This document shows positions 8,008 through 18,700 of a stretch of DNA of 32,332 nucleotides, in pieces (the first letter of the stretch is position 1; each line of letters starts with the position of its first letter). The position numbers and the translations under genes were made by a program. This DNA is from Isotricha intestinalis (Eukaryota; Ciliophora; Litostomatea; Vestibuliferida; Isotrichidae), in assembly GCA_023807065.1 (NCBI GenBank), contig JAJJLU010000550.1, forward strand, positions 1 through 32,332, read 5' to 3'. The notes below the pieces were generated by a model, which saw only the letters and a list, made by a program, of their open reading frames with translations, was not told the DNA's origin and did not search any database.

Positions 8008-10482
8008 TTAGCTTTTACTTGAGTCAATTACCATTTTCATAAGAGATGGATAAAATTGAATTAAACCATCAAAAACTTCTTTACAATTTTTAATGTAATT
8101 TTCACTTTCAATTTCTACATTATTTAATTTATTATTATAATATCTAAACATTCCACCTAAGAATGAAACAAATAAATATTTTGTATTGTCTTTTTGAAGA
8201 AAAACAGTTGAAATACATATTTGATCATTAGAAGTAAAAAATTTATCAATTAAATTAAAATTATTAATATTTTTATTATTATTGGTAATAAATGCTTTCA
8301 TAAAAATTATATATTCACATAAAAATTCTGCAATTGTTAATTTTTTATTTGATATATCAAAATTTTTTGTTTCAAAATATTGAATTCCTTCTTGAGTTAA
8401 ATTATAAAAATAGTTTTGAATTTTACTTTGATTGAAACCATCTAATAATTGTTTTATAAATATCATTGAATTTTCTCCTAATGAACAAATATTTTTATCT
8501 ATTTTTTTAATTCTAATAATATTTTTTATGATTCCACTTAATAAAATCTTTGTCTTTTCCATAAAAGGAATCATTAATTCATTTTCTTCTTCACTAAAAA
8601 TTTTTTTCTCTTTTGGAGAAGAACCTAAATTATAAGTTACAAAGTCATAAAAGGAATTATTATATATTTGAATAAAAGAAATTTCTTCTTCAAGACTAAA
8701 GTTATTATCTTTCTTTATAAATTTATCAAATATTTTTCTAATAGTTTGTAATTCAATAAAAGAAATAGTAAGGAATAAACCTATTTCTTTTAAAAATTTT
8801 CTTGATTTTTCTTCATTAAAGTCAATAGAATTATAATAATCAACAATAAATTGAAATCTAAATTCTAAACCTTTTAGAATTATATTTAATTTATATTTAT
8901 TAATTAAAGGTTCAATATTATTTGATGGAGAATAAAGAAAAGAATCTAGAGGAAAAGAATTCCAAGAATGTCTTTTTTCTATATTTCTATAAATACATTT
9001 AGAAATAAAAGACATAAATTCTTTTGATATTGGTTTTGTATCTGGAATATTTATAATTTTATCTTTTATTGTAATTGTATCTTTATAATAAGTTTTAAAT
9101 ATTGTTATCCCATAATTTAATATATTTGATTTCCCTGTTATTTTATTTATTTCATTTGGTGATGTTATGAAATATTCTTTTTTAATATCATAAGGAATAA
9201 GATAACTAATTAATCCAAAGTCAAACAAAATTAATTCTTCATTTTTATTTACAATAAAATTATATAATGAAATAATATTAAATTGAATTTGATTAATATT
9301 AATAAATAATCCTATATTTTCATAAAATTCAAGATTCATTTTTTTTATTTTTTCTTCATTAACATTATTTTTCTGAGAATATTCGAACAAAGATTCTCCT
9401 TCAATATATTTAAATAATAAATAAGTGTAATTATTATCTTTTTCTATTTTATAAAATTGAATTACATTTTTATTTAATTCAAATAAATTACAAATATCAA
9501 TTTCTTTTTGAATTTGTTGTTTATATTGATTTGCAAAGGAATTTGAAAATTGTTTAATAAAAATTAACATATTACTAGAATTTTCTTTACCAATATATAT
9601 TTTTAAATTAGGAATATCAAGACCAAAATTAAACTCTTTAATTTTTTCAAACTTTTGATTTTTTAAAGAATTATTATTTAAAACAGGATTAAAAAAAGGA
9701 TGCATAAAATATTCATTCCAACTTATTCTTTTTTCAGGGTCAACAATAAGCAATTTAGTGATCAAATCATTCAAAATATCATCATCACATTTTTTAATAG
9801 GGTAATTTGCTAATATTTTTTCAAGAAGTTTTTTTTCATTAACAGCTAAATAGGGTAATTCATTAAAAAATAATTGATATAATAAAACACCAATACTCCA
9901 TAAATCAGCTTTTAAAGAATAATTATTATTAGATAAAACCTCAGGAGCCATTGTTGCAGGAGTACCTAAATGAGTTGTTGTAATTAAATTTTCATCTAAA
10001 GCTTTACTAAAGCCATAATCACTTAATTTCACTTCATATTCACTTTTTTCATCATTTGTAAATTTAATCATAATATTTTTTAATTTTAAATCTCTATGCA
10101 TTATATTTTGAGAATACATAATTTTAAAAACGTTATTTAATTGAAGAAATATTTTACGTATTTCTTCTTTTGGAAATCCATGATTTTTTTTCATTAAATA
10201 TATCTGTAAATCTGCATCACATAATTCCATTACAACATTATAATTATTTTGAGATTCTAATAATTCAATGAATTCTACTGAGTTTTTACATTTGCATTTT
10301 TTCATTATTTCAATTTCTTTCCAAAAAGCTTGAAGAAGATATGGATTTGATATAATTTTATTTTTAGGCATTCTTTTAATTGCTACTTTTCTTTTATTTA
10401 TTCTATCTTCTGCTAAATATACTTTGCCAAATGCACCTGTTCCTATTTCTTGATATAATACATATTTGTTTTGAGCTTCCAT
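8008..10482 (-). CDS. Serine/threonine kinase with a second pseudokinase domain
   Basis: This 824-residue protein has a complete kinase domain at residues 7-264: Gly-rich loop GTGAFGKV, VAIK with K36, alpha-C E56, HRDLKLKN at 129-136, DYG at 155-157 in place of DFG, APE at 179-181, DLWSIGV. The D and catalytic Asp are kept, so it is probably active. Residues 285-530 look like a second, degenerate kinase fold. It has IFIKQF as a beta-3 strand with K310, a hinge at about 355-360, FNIISLYN where HRDxKxxN should be (catalytic Asp lost), an intact DFG at 421-423, and ISKCIYRNIEKRHSW as the C-lobe Arg region. The last 290 residues are helical and unrecognised. Two TAA codons end the frame. ULK/Fused-like and other single-domain classes are alternatives for the first domain; the substrate is unknown. 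Confidence 0.85.
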   Translation of the reverse strand: MEAQNKYVLYQEIGTGAFGKVYLAEDRINKRKVAIKRMPKNKIISNPYLLQAFWKEIEIMKKCKCKNSVEFIELLESQNNYNVVMELCDADLQIYLMKKNHGFPKEEIRKIFLQLNNVFKIMYSQNIMHRDLKLKNIMIKFTNDEKSEYEVKLSDYGFSKALDENLITTTHLGTPATMAPEVLSNNNYSLKADLWSIGVLLYQLFFNELPYLAVNEKKLLEKILANYPIKKCDDDILNDLITKLLIVDPEKRISWNEYFMHPFFNPVLNNNSLKNQKFEKIKEFNFGLDIPNLKIYIGKENSSNMLIFIKQFSNSFANQYKQQIQKEIDICNLFELNKNVIQFYKIEKDNNYTYLLFKYIEGESLFEYSQKNNVNEEKIKKMNLEFYENIGLFININQIQFNIISLYNFIVNKNEELILFDFGLISYLIPYDIKKEYFITSPNEINKITGKSNILNYGITIFKTYYKDTITIKDKIINIPDTKPISKEFMSFISKCIYRNIEKRHSWNSFPLDSFLYSPSNNIEPLINKYKLNIILKGLEFRFQFIVDYYNSIDFNEEKSRKFLKEIGLFLTISFIELQTIRKIFDKFIKKDNNFSLEEEISFIQIYNNSFYDFVTYNLGSSPKEKKIFSEEENELMIPFMEKTKILLSGIIKNIIRIKKIDKNICSLGENSMIFIKQLLDGFNQSKIQNYFYNLTQEGIQYFETKNFDISNKKLTIAEFLCEYIIFMKAFITNNNKNINNFNLIDKFFTSNDQICISTVFLQKDNTKYLFVSFLGGMFRYYNNKLNNVEIESENYIKNCKEVFDGLIQFYPSLMKMVIDSSKS

Positions 10483-10647
10483 TTTTTTTATTTATTATGT
10501 AAGAATTAATTGAATTAAATAACATTGAAAAGTTATTTTAATAATATATAAAAATTTGATATTTTTAAAAAAAAGTTAGAAAACATTATTAAATCAATAT
10601 ATAATTACTTAATTCTTATTTTATCATTTTTATATTGGTTAAATAAA

Positions 10648-13071
10648 TTAATATATTGTTTCAAAATTATCATTTTCTTTTCTCAATTCATTTTTATTTT
10701 TTTTTCCATGAAAATCATTCATTATCAAATCAGTAAATATTGTTTTTATTTTTTTTTTTGACTTATTTTCTTTTTTTTTTAATTCTTTTCTAATTCTATT
10801 AATTAAAGGACAATTTTTTTCAATTCTTTCAGGGAATTTTATTTTAGTATTATTAATGCTTATATACAAAGGATTATTTTTTGAATTATATTTATAAAAA
10901 GTATCATTTGAAAAATTTCTTGATGAATTTCTTTCCGCAGAAGAATTTTCATTAGAAACAATTGAAGGTAAAAATAATTTTTTAGGTCTAATTCTAAAAT
11001 CTAAACTTTTATATATTGTATTAAATTTCTTATTTCTTGTTAAATTTTGATTAATTTCTTCATCATTTGAATTTGCTAATTCAGAATTGTGATTATCGTT
11101 CAATTTTTTTATATCATTATTTGTTTTTGTATTCATTAATTCCTTAAAAATATCATTATTATATGGTATATAATTTGAATTATTTTTTATATGTTTAGAT
11201 ATAGCTTTCATTGTATTATAAAGGGGAGTATTCAATACTAAATTTTTATTTATTTTTTTTTCATCTGTATTTCCTACTATTTGATCATATTGTTCTTGTT
11301 GTTTAATTGTAAATTCATTTTCAATTTTTGTAAAATAGGAATTATAAATAGAAATTAATCTTTCGATTATTTTTCTTATTTTTTTCATTGCTGTATTCTT
11401 TAATCCTTCTTTTAAACCATCAACTTCATTATATAAACGATTATATTTTTCATAAGGATAAACAAATAATTTGACTTGTTTTGAAACAACAGTAGCAGTA
11501 AATATAGAAGGTATATTAAAATATTTTTCATAATCACCAAAAATTCCTTTTTCACTTGTAAACACTAAAAATTTTCTTTTTAAATTTAAAGTTCTTTCAA
11601 CTACTTTATATGAATGAATCATTGTTTCTCTTAAAAAAATATTCATTCTAATTTCCTTTTTAATTAAATTATATAATTTTTTTATTATTGATTTTAATTC
11701 TAATAGTGAGTGATTATTTATTGATAATTCAATTATTCCTTCTTTTAAAATATAAAAATTATTCATTTTTTCATCTTCTTTAAACAATTCAGCATCAACA
11801 AAAAAATCTATAATTTTAAATTGTGTAAAAATTTTTTGATTGAAAAAATTTTTATTTAATTCTTTAAAAATATAACTTCTATGAAATTTTTCTAATTCTT
11901 TATCTCTAATTACTTTTTGTTCTTTATATAAAATTGAAGAATAAGATTTTTTATTAATTGCTAATAAAAGTGCTTTTGAACTTTCACATTTTGCAGTTTC
12001 CAATCTTAAAGGTTTATTTTCTATAATTTCAAAATTACCAAAATAATCAAATTCTTCTAAATACTTAGTTCTTATATATTTTATTATTCTAATTGGATTA
12101 AGTTGATTAGTAAATTGTTGTAAATAATAATATTCTCTTTTCCCAAAAAATGAATTTAACTGTGAACTAAATTTTGATATTTTTATTTTCCCATTTATTA
12201 CATCTATATAATTATATTTTGTTAAAGGATAATTATTACTTTTATATAAAGTCATAATATTTTCTCCATTATTTTCAATACAATCTTTGTATATTTTTAT
12301 TAAAAATATTATATCTGGAAAATCAAAAATATCAGAATTTTTTGGAATATGATAATAAGCTTTATTCTCATTTAAAATATTCATTAATAAATAATCATCA
12401 ATAAATTCTTTTCCTAATTCTCCTTTATCCTCTTTTTTTAAAAGGTCTTCTTTTTTATTTTCTGTTTTTATTTTATAAAGAAAATTTAAATATTGTTCAA
12501 AAGTCATTTTTTCATTAATAACTTTAATATTATATAAACTAATATTTCCTCTTAATAATATATAAATTAATTCTGATTTTTCATCAATAATATAAATATT
12601 ATTATTTTTTTGAAATACTTGTATTGAAATAAATTGTCCTATTAAATCACATAATTTTTGAACTGAAATATTAGTTTCTAAAAGATCTGATCTTAAATTA
12701 TCATTTATATGAGTATTAATCAAAAATGATAATAAAGTTTTATTTTCTTTTTCATTCCTTTCATAATATTTTTTTTCAATTATTCTTAAAATTTCTTTTA
12801 TTTCTTGATCATTATTCCTTTTTGAACTTGGTATTTCACTTAATGATGTGTATTTTTCTATTAAAGAAAGTCTTCTTGGAATTATTGAATTTTTTCTTAT
12901 ACTTTTTTTAACTTGAAATCTCATTAATGTTGGTTCTATATTGATTTTATTATTTTTATTTTCTGGAATTTCTAATTTTTCAATGTTTATAGGGTTTTCT
13001 TTTTTTTCTTTGATTTTATCTGTAATATTTTTATTTGAATTTAATGAATTATCCTCATTAATATTCTCCAT
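10648..13071 (-). CDS. Protein with two cyclic-nucleotide-binding-fold domains
   Basis: This 807-residue protein has a charged N-terminus with basic patches (RKNSIIPRRLSL). First fold: VFQKNNNIYIIDEKSELIYILLRGNISLY in the beta-roll (about 152-180). A roughly 150-residue Lys/Glu-rich insertion follows, and the fold then resumes with FDYFGNFEIIENKPLRLETA (about 341-360) and LLLAINKKSYSSIL. Second fold: about 410-560, with KMNNFYILKEGIIELSI and later GIFGDYEKYFNIPSIFTATV. In PKA/PKG-type domains the phosphate-binding cassette has FGE...PRxATV. Here the Glu is Asn or Asp, and the second domain lacks the Arg, so binding of cAMP or cGMP is doubtful. The Ser/Asn-rich C-terminus looks disordered. No kinase or channel region is visible. 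It starts 165 bp upstream of the kinase gene's start region on the same strand. Confidence 0.75.
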   Translation of the reverse strand: MENINEDNSLNSNKNITDKIKEKKENPINIEKLEIPENKNNKINIEPTLMRFQVKKSIRKNSIIPRRLSLIEKYTSLSEIPSSKRNNDQEIKEILRIIEKKYYERNEKENKTLLSFLINTHINDNLRSDLLETNISVQKLCDLIGQFISIQVFQKNNNIYIIDEKSELIYILLRGNISLYNIKVINEKMTFEQYLNFLYKIKTENKKEDLLKKEDKGELGKEFIDDYLLMNILNENKAYYHIPKNSDIFDFPDIIFLIKIYKDCIENNGENIMTLYKSNNYPLTKYNYIDVINGKIKISKFSSQLNSFFGKREYYYLQQFTNQLNPIRIIKYIRTKYLEEFDYFGNFEIIENKPLRLETAKCESSKALLLAINKKSYSSILYKEQKVIRDKELEKFHRSYIFKELNKNFFNQKIFTQFKIIDFFVDAELFKEDEKMNNFYILKEGIIELSINNHSLLELKSIIKKLYNLIKKEIRMNIFLRETMIHSYKVVERTLNLKRKFLVFTSEKGIFGDYEKYFNIPSIFTATVVSKQVKLFVYPYEKYNRLYNEVDGLKEGLKNTAMKKIRKIIERLISIYNSYFTKIENEFTIKQQEQYDQIVGNTDEKKINKNLVLNTPLYNTMKAISKHIKNNSNYIPYNNDIFKELMNTKTNNDIKKLNDNHNSELANSNDEEINQNLTRNKKFNTIYKSLDFRIRPKKLFLPSIVSNENSSAERNSSRNFSNDTFYKYNSKNNPLYISINNTKIKFPERIEKNCPLINRIRKELKKKENKSKKKIKTIFTDLIMNDFHGKKNKNELRKENDNFETIY

Positions 13072-13618
13072 TTTTTTAACTGAAATGAAAATTTTTATTT
13101 AGATTTAAAATAATAATTTAATATTGTTCTGATAAAAAATACATATGAGAGAACTTGGTTTAAAAAAAAAATTATTTTTTTTTTATATTATTTTACTTTG
13201 AAAATTTATTTAAAATAAAAAATAAATTTAAACTTTATTCTTTTGAATTATTACTAATATTTTTATCATTTAAAAATATAAAAAAATATTATCTTTTTTT
13301 TAATTAGAAATATTATTATATGTTATTTTGAAAAAAAATGCTCTTCGAATAAACAAACAAAATAAAAATAATTTGTCTTATAGGAAAATATCAGCATTTT
13401 TTCAATTATTAATTTTTTAATGATTATAAAAACAAAATAATCTTTGATTTTGATTATTATTTTTTAATAATTTTCAAAATAAAAATCCGCTAAGATTATG
13501 ATAATTTAAAATTTATTAATTTTATTTCAAAATTAAAAATTTTTTATCTTTAATATTTCTTTTAAGTTAAATCAAATCTAAATATTATTTTAATATAATA
13601 TAATATTTTGAATAATAC
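13072..13618. other. AT-rich intergenic region, 547 bp
   Basis: It lies between two minus-strand genes and consists of A/T runs with no coding-like frame, RNA fold or repeat that I can support. Confidence 0.5.
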
Positions 13619-14818
13619 TTATTTAGGTTCTTTAAATATTTCAAAAACAATTTTTCCTTTAGTTCTCCTACTTTTCAATTCATCAAAACCTTTTATAACT
13701 TCATCTTTATTAAATTCTCTAACATTAATATTAGGTTTAACTCCACCTTCTTCGACAATTTTTTTAATCTCCTCAAAATCTTTATATCTACTTTTCATAT
13801 AAAAATGAATATGTCTTCCTCCTTCGAAAGATTTATAGTTAAAATAACTCATAATCACACCAATAAAAAATTTTCCTATAGGACCATTAATTCCAACATA
13901 TTTTCCATTTTTATTTAATAATTTTCCATATTTTTCAAATTGATCTCCATCAATCGATTCATTTGAAGAAACAGTATCAAAAATTAAATCAAATTGTTCT
14001 TTTAAACATTCATTCATACTATCTTCATTATCATAATTATAAACTTTTAAAGCACCATAATTTAAAACATCATTTGTATTTTTTTTAGAACAAACTCCAT
14101 AAACTTCCATTTGGTAATATTTACCTAATTGAACCCCAATATGTCCAGTTCCACCACTTGCTCCAATTACCAATAATTTTTTTCCTTTTAAATCTTCTTT
14201 ATTATAAAACCAAGTTAAAGATTGATAAGCTGTTAAAGTGACTAAAGGAAGAGAAGCAGCTTCATTAAAATTAATATTATTTGGTTTTTTAATAATTTCA
14301 TTTTCTTCTGCAACTGTAAATTCTTGTAAACAACCTGATACACTAAAACCATAAATTAAATCTCCTTTTTTAAATTTTGTAACTTTTTCTCCAACATCTA
14401 ATACAATTCCACTTATATCATATCCTATATTATAATTTGGATAATACAGCCATCTTATAAATATAATTCTTGAAAATAATATTTTATAATCAATTGGATT
14501 AATTGAGGCACTATATATTTTAATTAGTAATTGTGTTGGTTTTAATATTTTTGGAATTGGACATTTTTCTGTATAAATCATATTTTGAGGATTAAAATGT
14601 TCTACCATACCTTTCATTTCTGTTTTTCTTTTTAATGATATACTAAATGGAAGCAGAAAGTCTGAGTATGTTTTATATATTCGATATATTATAAAACTTG
14701 ATATAATCAATGATACATATCGAAGAATGAATTTGAATAAATTTAATATTACAAGTTCTATTACTGTTGGTATTACAGTTGATAATAAGTCATAAAAATT
14801 TATAACTTCTGAAGACAT
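13619..14818 (-). CDS. Membrane-anchored MDR-family NAD(P)H quinone-type oxidoreductase
   Basis: This 399-residue protein has one or two hydrophobic helices at about residues 11-48, followed by a catalytic module of the medium-chain dehydrogenase/reductase family. The module has a GroES-like part (LLIKIYSASINPIDYK, GYDISGIVLDVGEKVTKFKKGD), the LPLVTLTAYQSL segment, and a Rossmann nucleotide-binding loop GASGGTGHIG at 219-228. The zinc ligands of alcohol dehydrogenases are missing, as in quinone reductases and RTN4IP1-like enzymes. It should reduce quinone- or enone-like substrates with NADPH. The N-terminal helices suggest a membrane location and would be unusual for bacterial relatives. The start ATG fits because the hydrophobic segment is in frame with no stop before it. 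The stop is TAA. Confidence 0.85.
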   Translation of the reverse strand: MSSEVINFYDLLSTVIPTVIELVILNLFKFILRYVSLIISSFIIYRIYKTYSDFLLPFSISLKRKTEMKGMVEHFNPQNMIYTEKCPIPKILKPTQLLIKIYSASINPIDYKILFSRIIFIRWLYYPNYNIGYDISGIVLDVGEKVTKFKKGDLIYGFSVSGCLQEFTVAEENEIIKKPNNINFNEAASLPLVTLTAYQSLTWFYNKEDLKGKKLLVIGASGGTGHIGVQLGKYYQMEVYGVCSKKNTNDVLNYGALKVYNYDNEDSMNECLKEQFDLIFDTVSSNESIDGDQFEKYGKLLNKNGKYVGINGPIGKFFIGVIMSYFNYKSFEGGRHIHFYMKSRYKDFEEIKKIVEEGGVKPNINVREFNKDEVIKGFDELKSRRTKGKIVFEIFKEPK

Positions 14819-14967
14819 ATATTTTAATATTTTAATTTTTAAATTAATGATATTAAATAATTTATGTTAATTATTATTAATTTAAATTTAATAATATTTT
14901 TTTAATTAATTTTTTTTTTAAACATTAAGAGTGAAATATATTTACATATTTAGAGGCTTTTCATGAA

Positions 14968-15713
14968 TTAAATCTTTCTTTTTTCAGTTCTTCTCATTAG
15001 ATTTTTTATTTTAATAAATCTTGATTTATAATATCTATCACTTAAGTTTTTATAATTGTTTATTTATCTATTATTTATATCATAAGAATTTATACATATT
15101 ATTTTTTGAGTTAAAAAAATCATTATTTGCTTTAGCATAATTTCCCTGACTTTTTTATCAATTCCAAAAATGAAAATCCTCTCATTGAAATAAAATATAT
15201 TATAACAATTTATTATATTTCTATACCTTTCTTTTAACATTTTTCTTAATTCTTTTAATCTAGCTGAATCTTTTAAATTTTGATTAAATAAATTTCTTTC
15301 AAAATCAAAATTTAGATTGTTCTATATATTCTCCGTTATCTCCTTTATAATCATAATCATAATATTCACATATTGAAATAGGAAAATCCAAAATATCTTG
15401 ATTTATCAAATTTATTAATTATTTTAACTGGTCTTTGCTCTTAAAATTAAAGCCGATTATAAAACTTTTTAATTTTTTTATACTGTTGATGTTATAATTT
15501 CATTATTATTCTTTGAGTATGTACAATTTTTTCAAGGACTTTAATTTCTTCTTTTTTTTTCTTCAAAAAAAATTTGTCCAAATTAATTCTTTCTTTTCTT
15601 CATCATTTTTTTTTTCATAAAGTAAGTTCTAATTTATTTAATTCTTTCATATATTTATTTTCATAAAAATTCAAATATTTATTTTTACACATATTTGAAT
15701 CTTAAGTATCAAC
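14968..15713 (-). pseudogene. Decayed gene remnant, unidentified, next to duplication breakpoint
   Basis: No single frame is long, but joining frames on the minus strand gives coding-like stretches in order: NKYLNFYENKYMKELNKLEL, then EEIKVLEKIVHTQRIIMKL, then LDFPISICEYYDYDYKGDNG, then a longer stretch of about 80 codons (DSARLKELRKMLKERYRN to TQKIICINSYDINN), then DRYYKSRFIKIKNLMRRTEK and a TAA at 14968-14970. At least five frame changes or stops interrupt them. The best stretch is acidic/basic and helical and resembles no family I can name. The remnant's 5' side ends at about 15694, some 20 bases from the left edge of the tandem duplication. The 149 bp between the remnant and the oxidoreductase start hold nothing visible. 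Confidence 0.6.
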
Positions 15714-18700
15714 AAAGAAAAAAGATTTATTTATCCTTAGAGGTCACATTCTAATAATTTAATATTCCTAAACAAAACATATAAAAAGTTTTATAATATC
15801 AAAATTTAATAAATTTAACAATATGATTGGTAATATCTTTGGAATAAAATAAATTCAATTTATTTAAATAACTAACATAAATTCCTTTTATTTAATCTTC
15901 TTAAATTTCTAACTTTGTCAATGTGAGTTTTTCTTAAATAAAAAATTCTACTTAAAGGATAAGTCAATTGATTATTTCCAAAAATTTATCTTCTTTAATA
16001 TGATATAAGTTACTAAATTATTTGATCTTTTATCACAAATTAAAAGTTTAAAAAGTATCATATGGGGTTAACATTTCTAAATCCTTTCACAATAACATTA
16101 TTCATTTTAATCAATTTTTTTAAATTGAGATATTAAATCTTAATTTTCATAAATGGATTTAATAGAAATTAAGTACCAATAATAGAAATTAAATGATTAG
16201 AAATCTGGGAATGAATCTATTATCTTCCTTATTCATCACTTCTACCATTTTAATATAATAATCTTTACATAACTTTCCACTTCCTTAATATGAGATGTTT
16301 AATTTTCTTTTTTGAACATTTTTATTAATTAAGATTATAGAATTCTTTTTTATAAAAGGTAAAATTATTATAGATTTTCCTTTTAAAATATCTTCTTAAT
16401 TAATTTTTTCAATAACAATTTCTATTTATAATTATAAGTAATTTATTCTTGAGTTAAATAGGAAAAAAATTTTGAAAATTTTTCAAAATAATAAATTGAC
16501 ATATAATAATAACAATTAAATTCTAATTTTAACATTTTTATGAATTTTATATAATTTTAATAACACAATAATATTTAACATATAATTAAATAATTTAAAT
16601 TTAATAAATATGAATAAAATAAATTACAATTCAACTTAAAAATTTAATTTCAGCATTTACAAGCCTTAATAATTTTAAATCTTCGAATAATATATCATTC
16701 TTACTTCTAATATTAATATAAGAATGATATAAATCATCAATTTCCTTTTTACCAATAGATTTATAAGTAACTTGTCTATCTAAAAATTCATTATAAATAT
16801 TATTAAAATCATCTTCGAATTTTACAGGAGGTTTACTTAAATATTCAAACAATTTATATTGATCATGGTCTAAAAAACAATAAGTTAATAAATCAACTTC
16901 CTGCATTTTTTTTATATAATTAAATACATCTAAATAATAATGAACTCTATCTTCTGCTTTTTTAATACCATATTTAGTTTTTTTCATTTTATCATTCATC
17001 CAATAGCACATTTTTGCACATATAGTTCTACAAATTCCTACTTTAACATTATTTAATTTCCTTTTAATAACATTATTATTAATTTTATTTTCTACATTTT
17101 CATAATTTAAATTTTGTAATGTTCTAGAAGAAGTGAAAATTCTTTCACTATTAGTATTTATATTTTTAGTCATTTCACTTAATTCTTCTTTTCTTACATC
17201 ATGCGTAACATCACTTATTTCAGAAAGACTTTCTATTGAAAAGCTGTTTCCATGTGATTTTTTTGATGAATGATGTAACAAAGTTATTCCATCTATTTCT
17301 CTTGTTTGGACTTCTATATTATTATCTGTTCTTTTATCTTCTTTTCCATGATATTTCAATTCATATTGATTCATATAATTATTTTTTTTTGAATCTGCAA
17401 AACTTACATTTTTTGTTCTTTTTTCATTTTGTTGATTTTCTAATAAAGTTATTAAACTTTTTCTCCTCGATTTAACTTCTCCTTTTCCACTTTTAATAAT
17501 ATCTAAATTTTGTTTATTGATTATTTTTGTTATATTTGAATTTATTTTTTCTTTATTAAAAGTATTAATTAAATATTCAATATCATAATATTTACTTCCT
17601 TTAAATTTTAACATTTTTGAAATTAATTTATGATCAATAGCAATTCTTTCAATAATATTAACTGTTAAAAGTAAAAATATTAAAATATCTTCTAAAATTC
17701 CAGTTAAATCTGTAACAAAAAGAGGAAATTTTTCATAAATCCTTTTTAATTCAATAATTTTAGAACTTGTTTTTAATAAAAATTGATTTACTAAACTTTC
17801 ATGTTTAACACTTCTATCACTATTTCTAAAAGAATCAGTATAAGAATCAATAGCTAATCCTCTTGTAAGAGTTGGATTATCTATTATAATATTTTCATCA
17901 TTATAAAATTCAACAGGAGAAAATAAAACTTCAGTTGTTTTTTGATAATTAAAATCCATAGTTCTAAATAAATGAGATAAAAACAAAGGCATTGGATTAG
18001 AATGATTATCATAATCAATAGCATTATTAAGGAAAAAAAATGCCATTTCAAATGGATTTTTAATAAATAATTCTTTAGTTAACTCAATGTTATTTAAAGC
18101 ATATTCTGTTAAACCAATTTGAATCATAATATATTTATAATAATAATCCATATAAGTTCCTTCTAAAGTATAATTTATTCCATTCCAATTAGGACAAATT
18201 AGCTGTTCTAAAGAACTTTTTTTGAAAGTTTCATCAATTAAATGATGAAAATCTTCTTTAGTACATGGTTTAGTTGGAATTTGAATTTTTGTTATTTTTT
18301 CTTCTCCTTTCCATTCAATTAAAAAAACAGAATAATTAAAAAATTTAATATCTCCTTCAACATAAGGATGATCTGAATCAGCAGATTCAAGTCCAAAAGC
18401 AAAATTAAATCCAATATCAGTTAAATTTATAAATGGTTCTGATTCAACTATTCTATATGCATTTATAAATTCTATATTTTTTCTTGCTATAAAATGATAT
18501 GACATATATGATATGTATACTATAGCAATTAATGAATATATTATTGTAGAACATCCGCCGAATAATGATTTAAGTTCATTATCTTTATTTATTCTAAATG
18601 TTACAAAAGTTCCAAAACAATCACATTCCTTTATCGTCTTTTTTATACATTTTAAAAAGGATGACATTTATTTTATTTTTTATTTATCATTTTTAAAGAT

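Noticed and set aside
17236..17475. Open plus-strand frames inside the membrane-protein gene (also at 18513-18728, and the copies at 20447-20686 and 21724-21939)
   Set aside because: They are hydrophobic Phe/Leu-rich antisense shadows of an A-rich gene and overlap a better-supported reading frame on the other strand.
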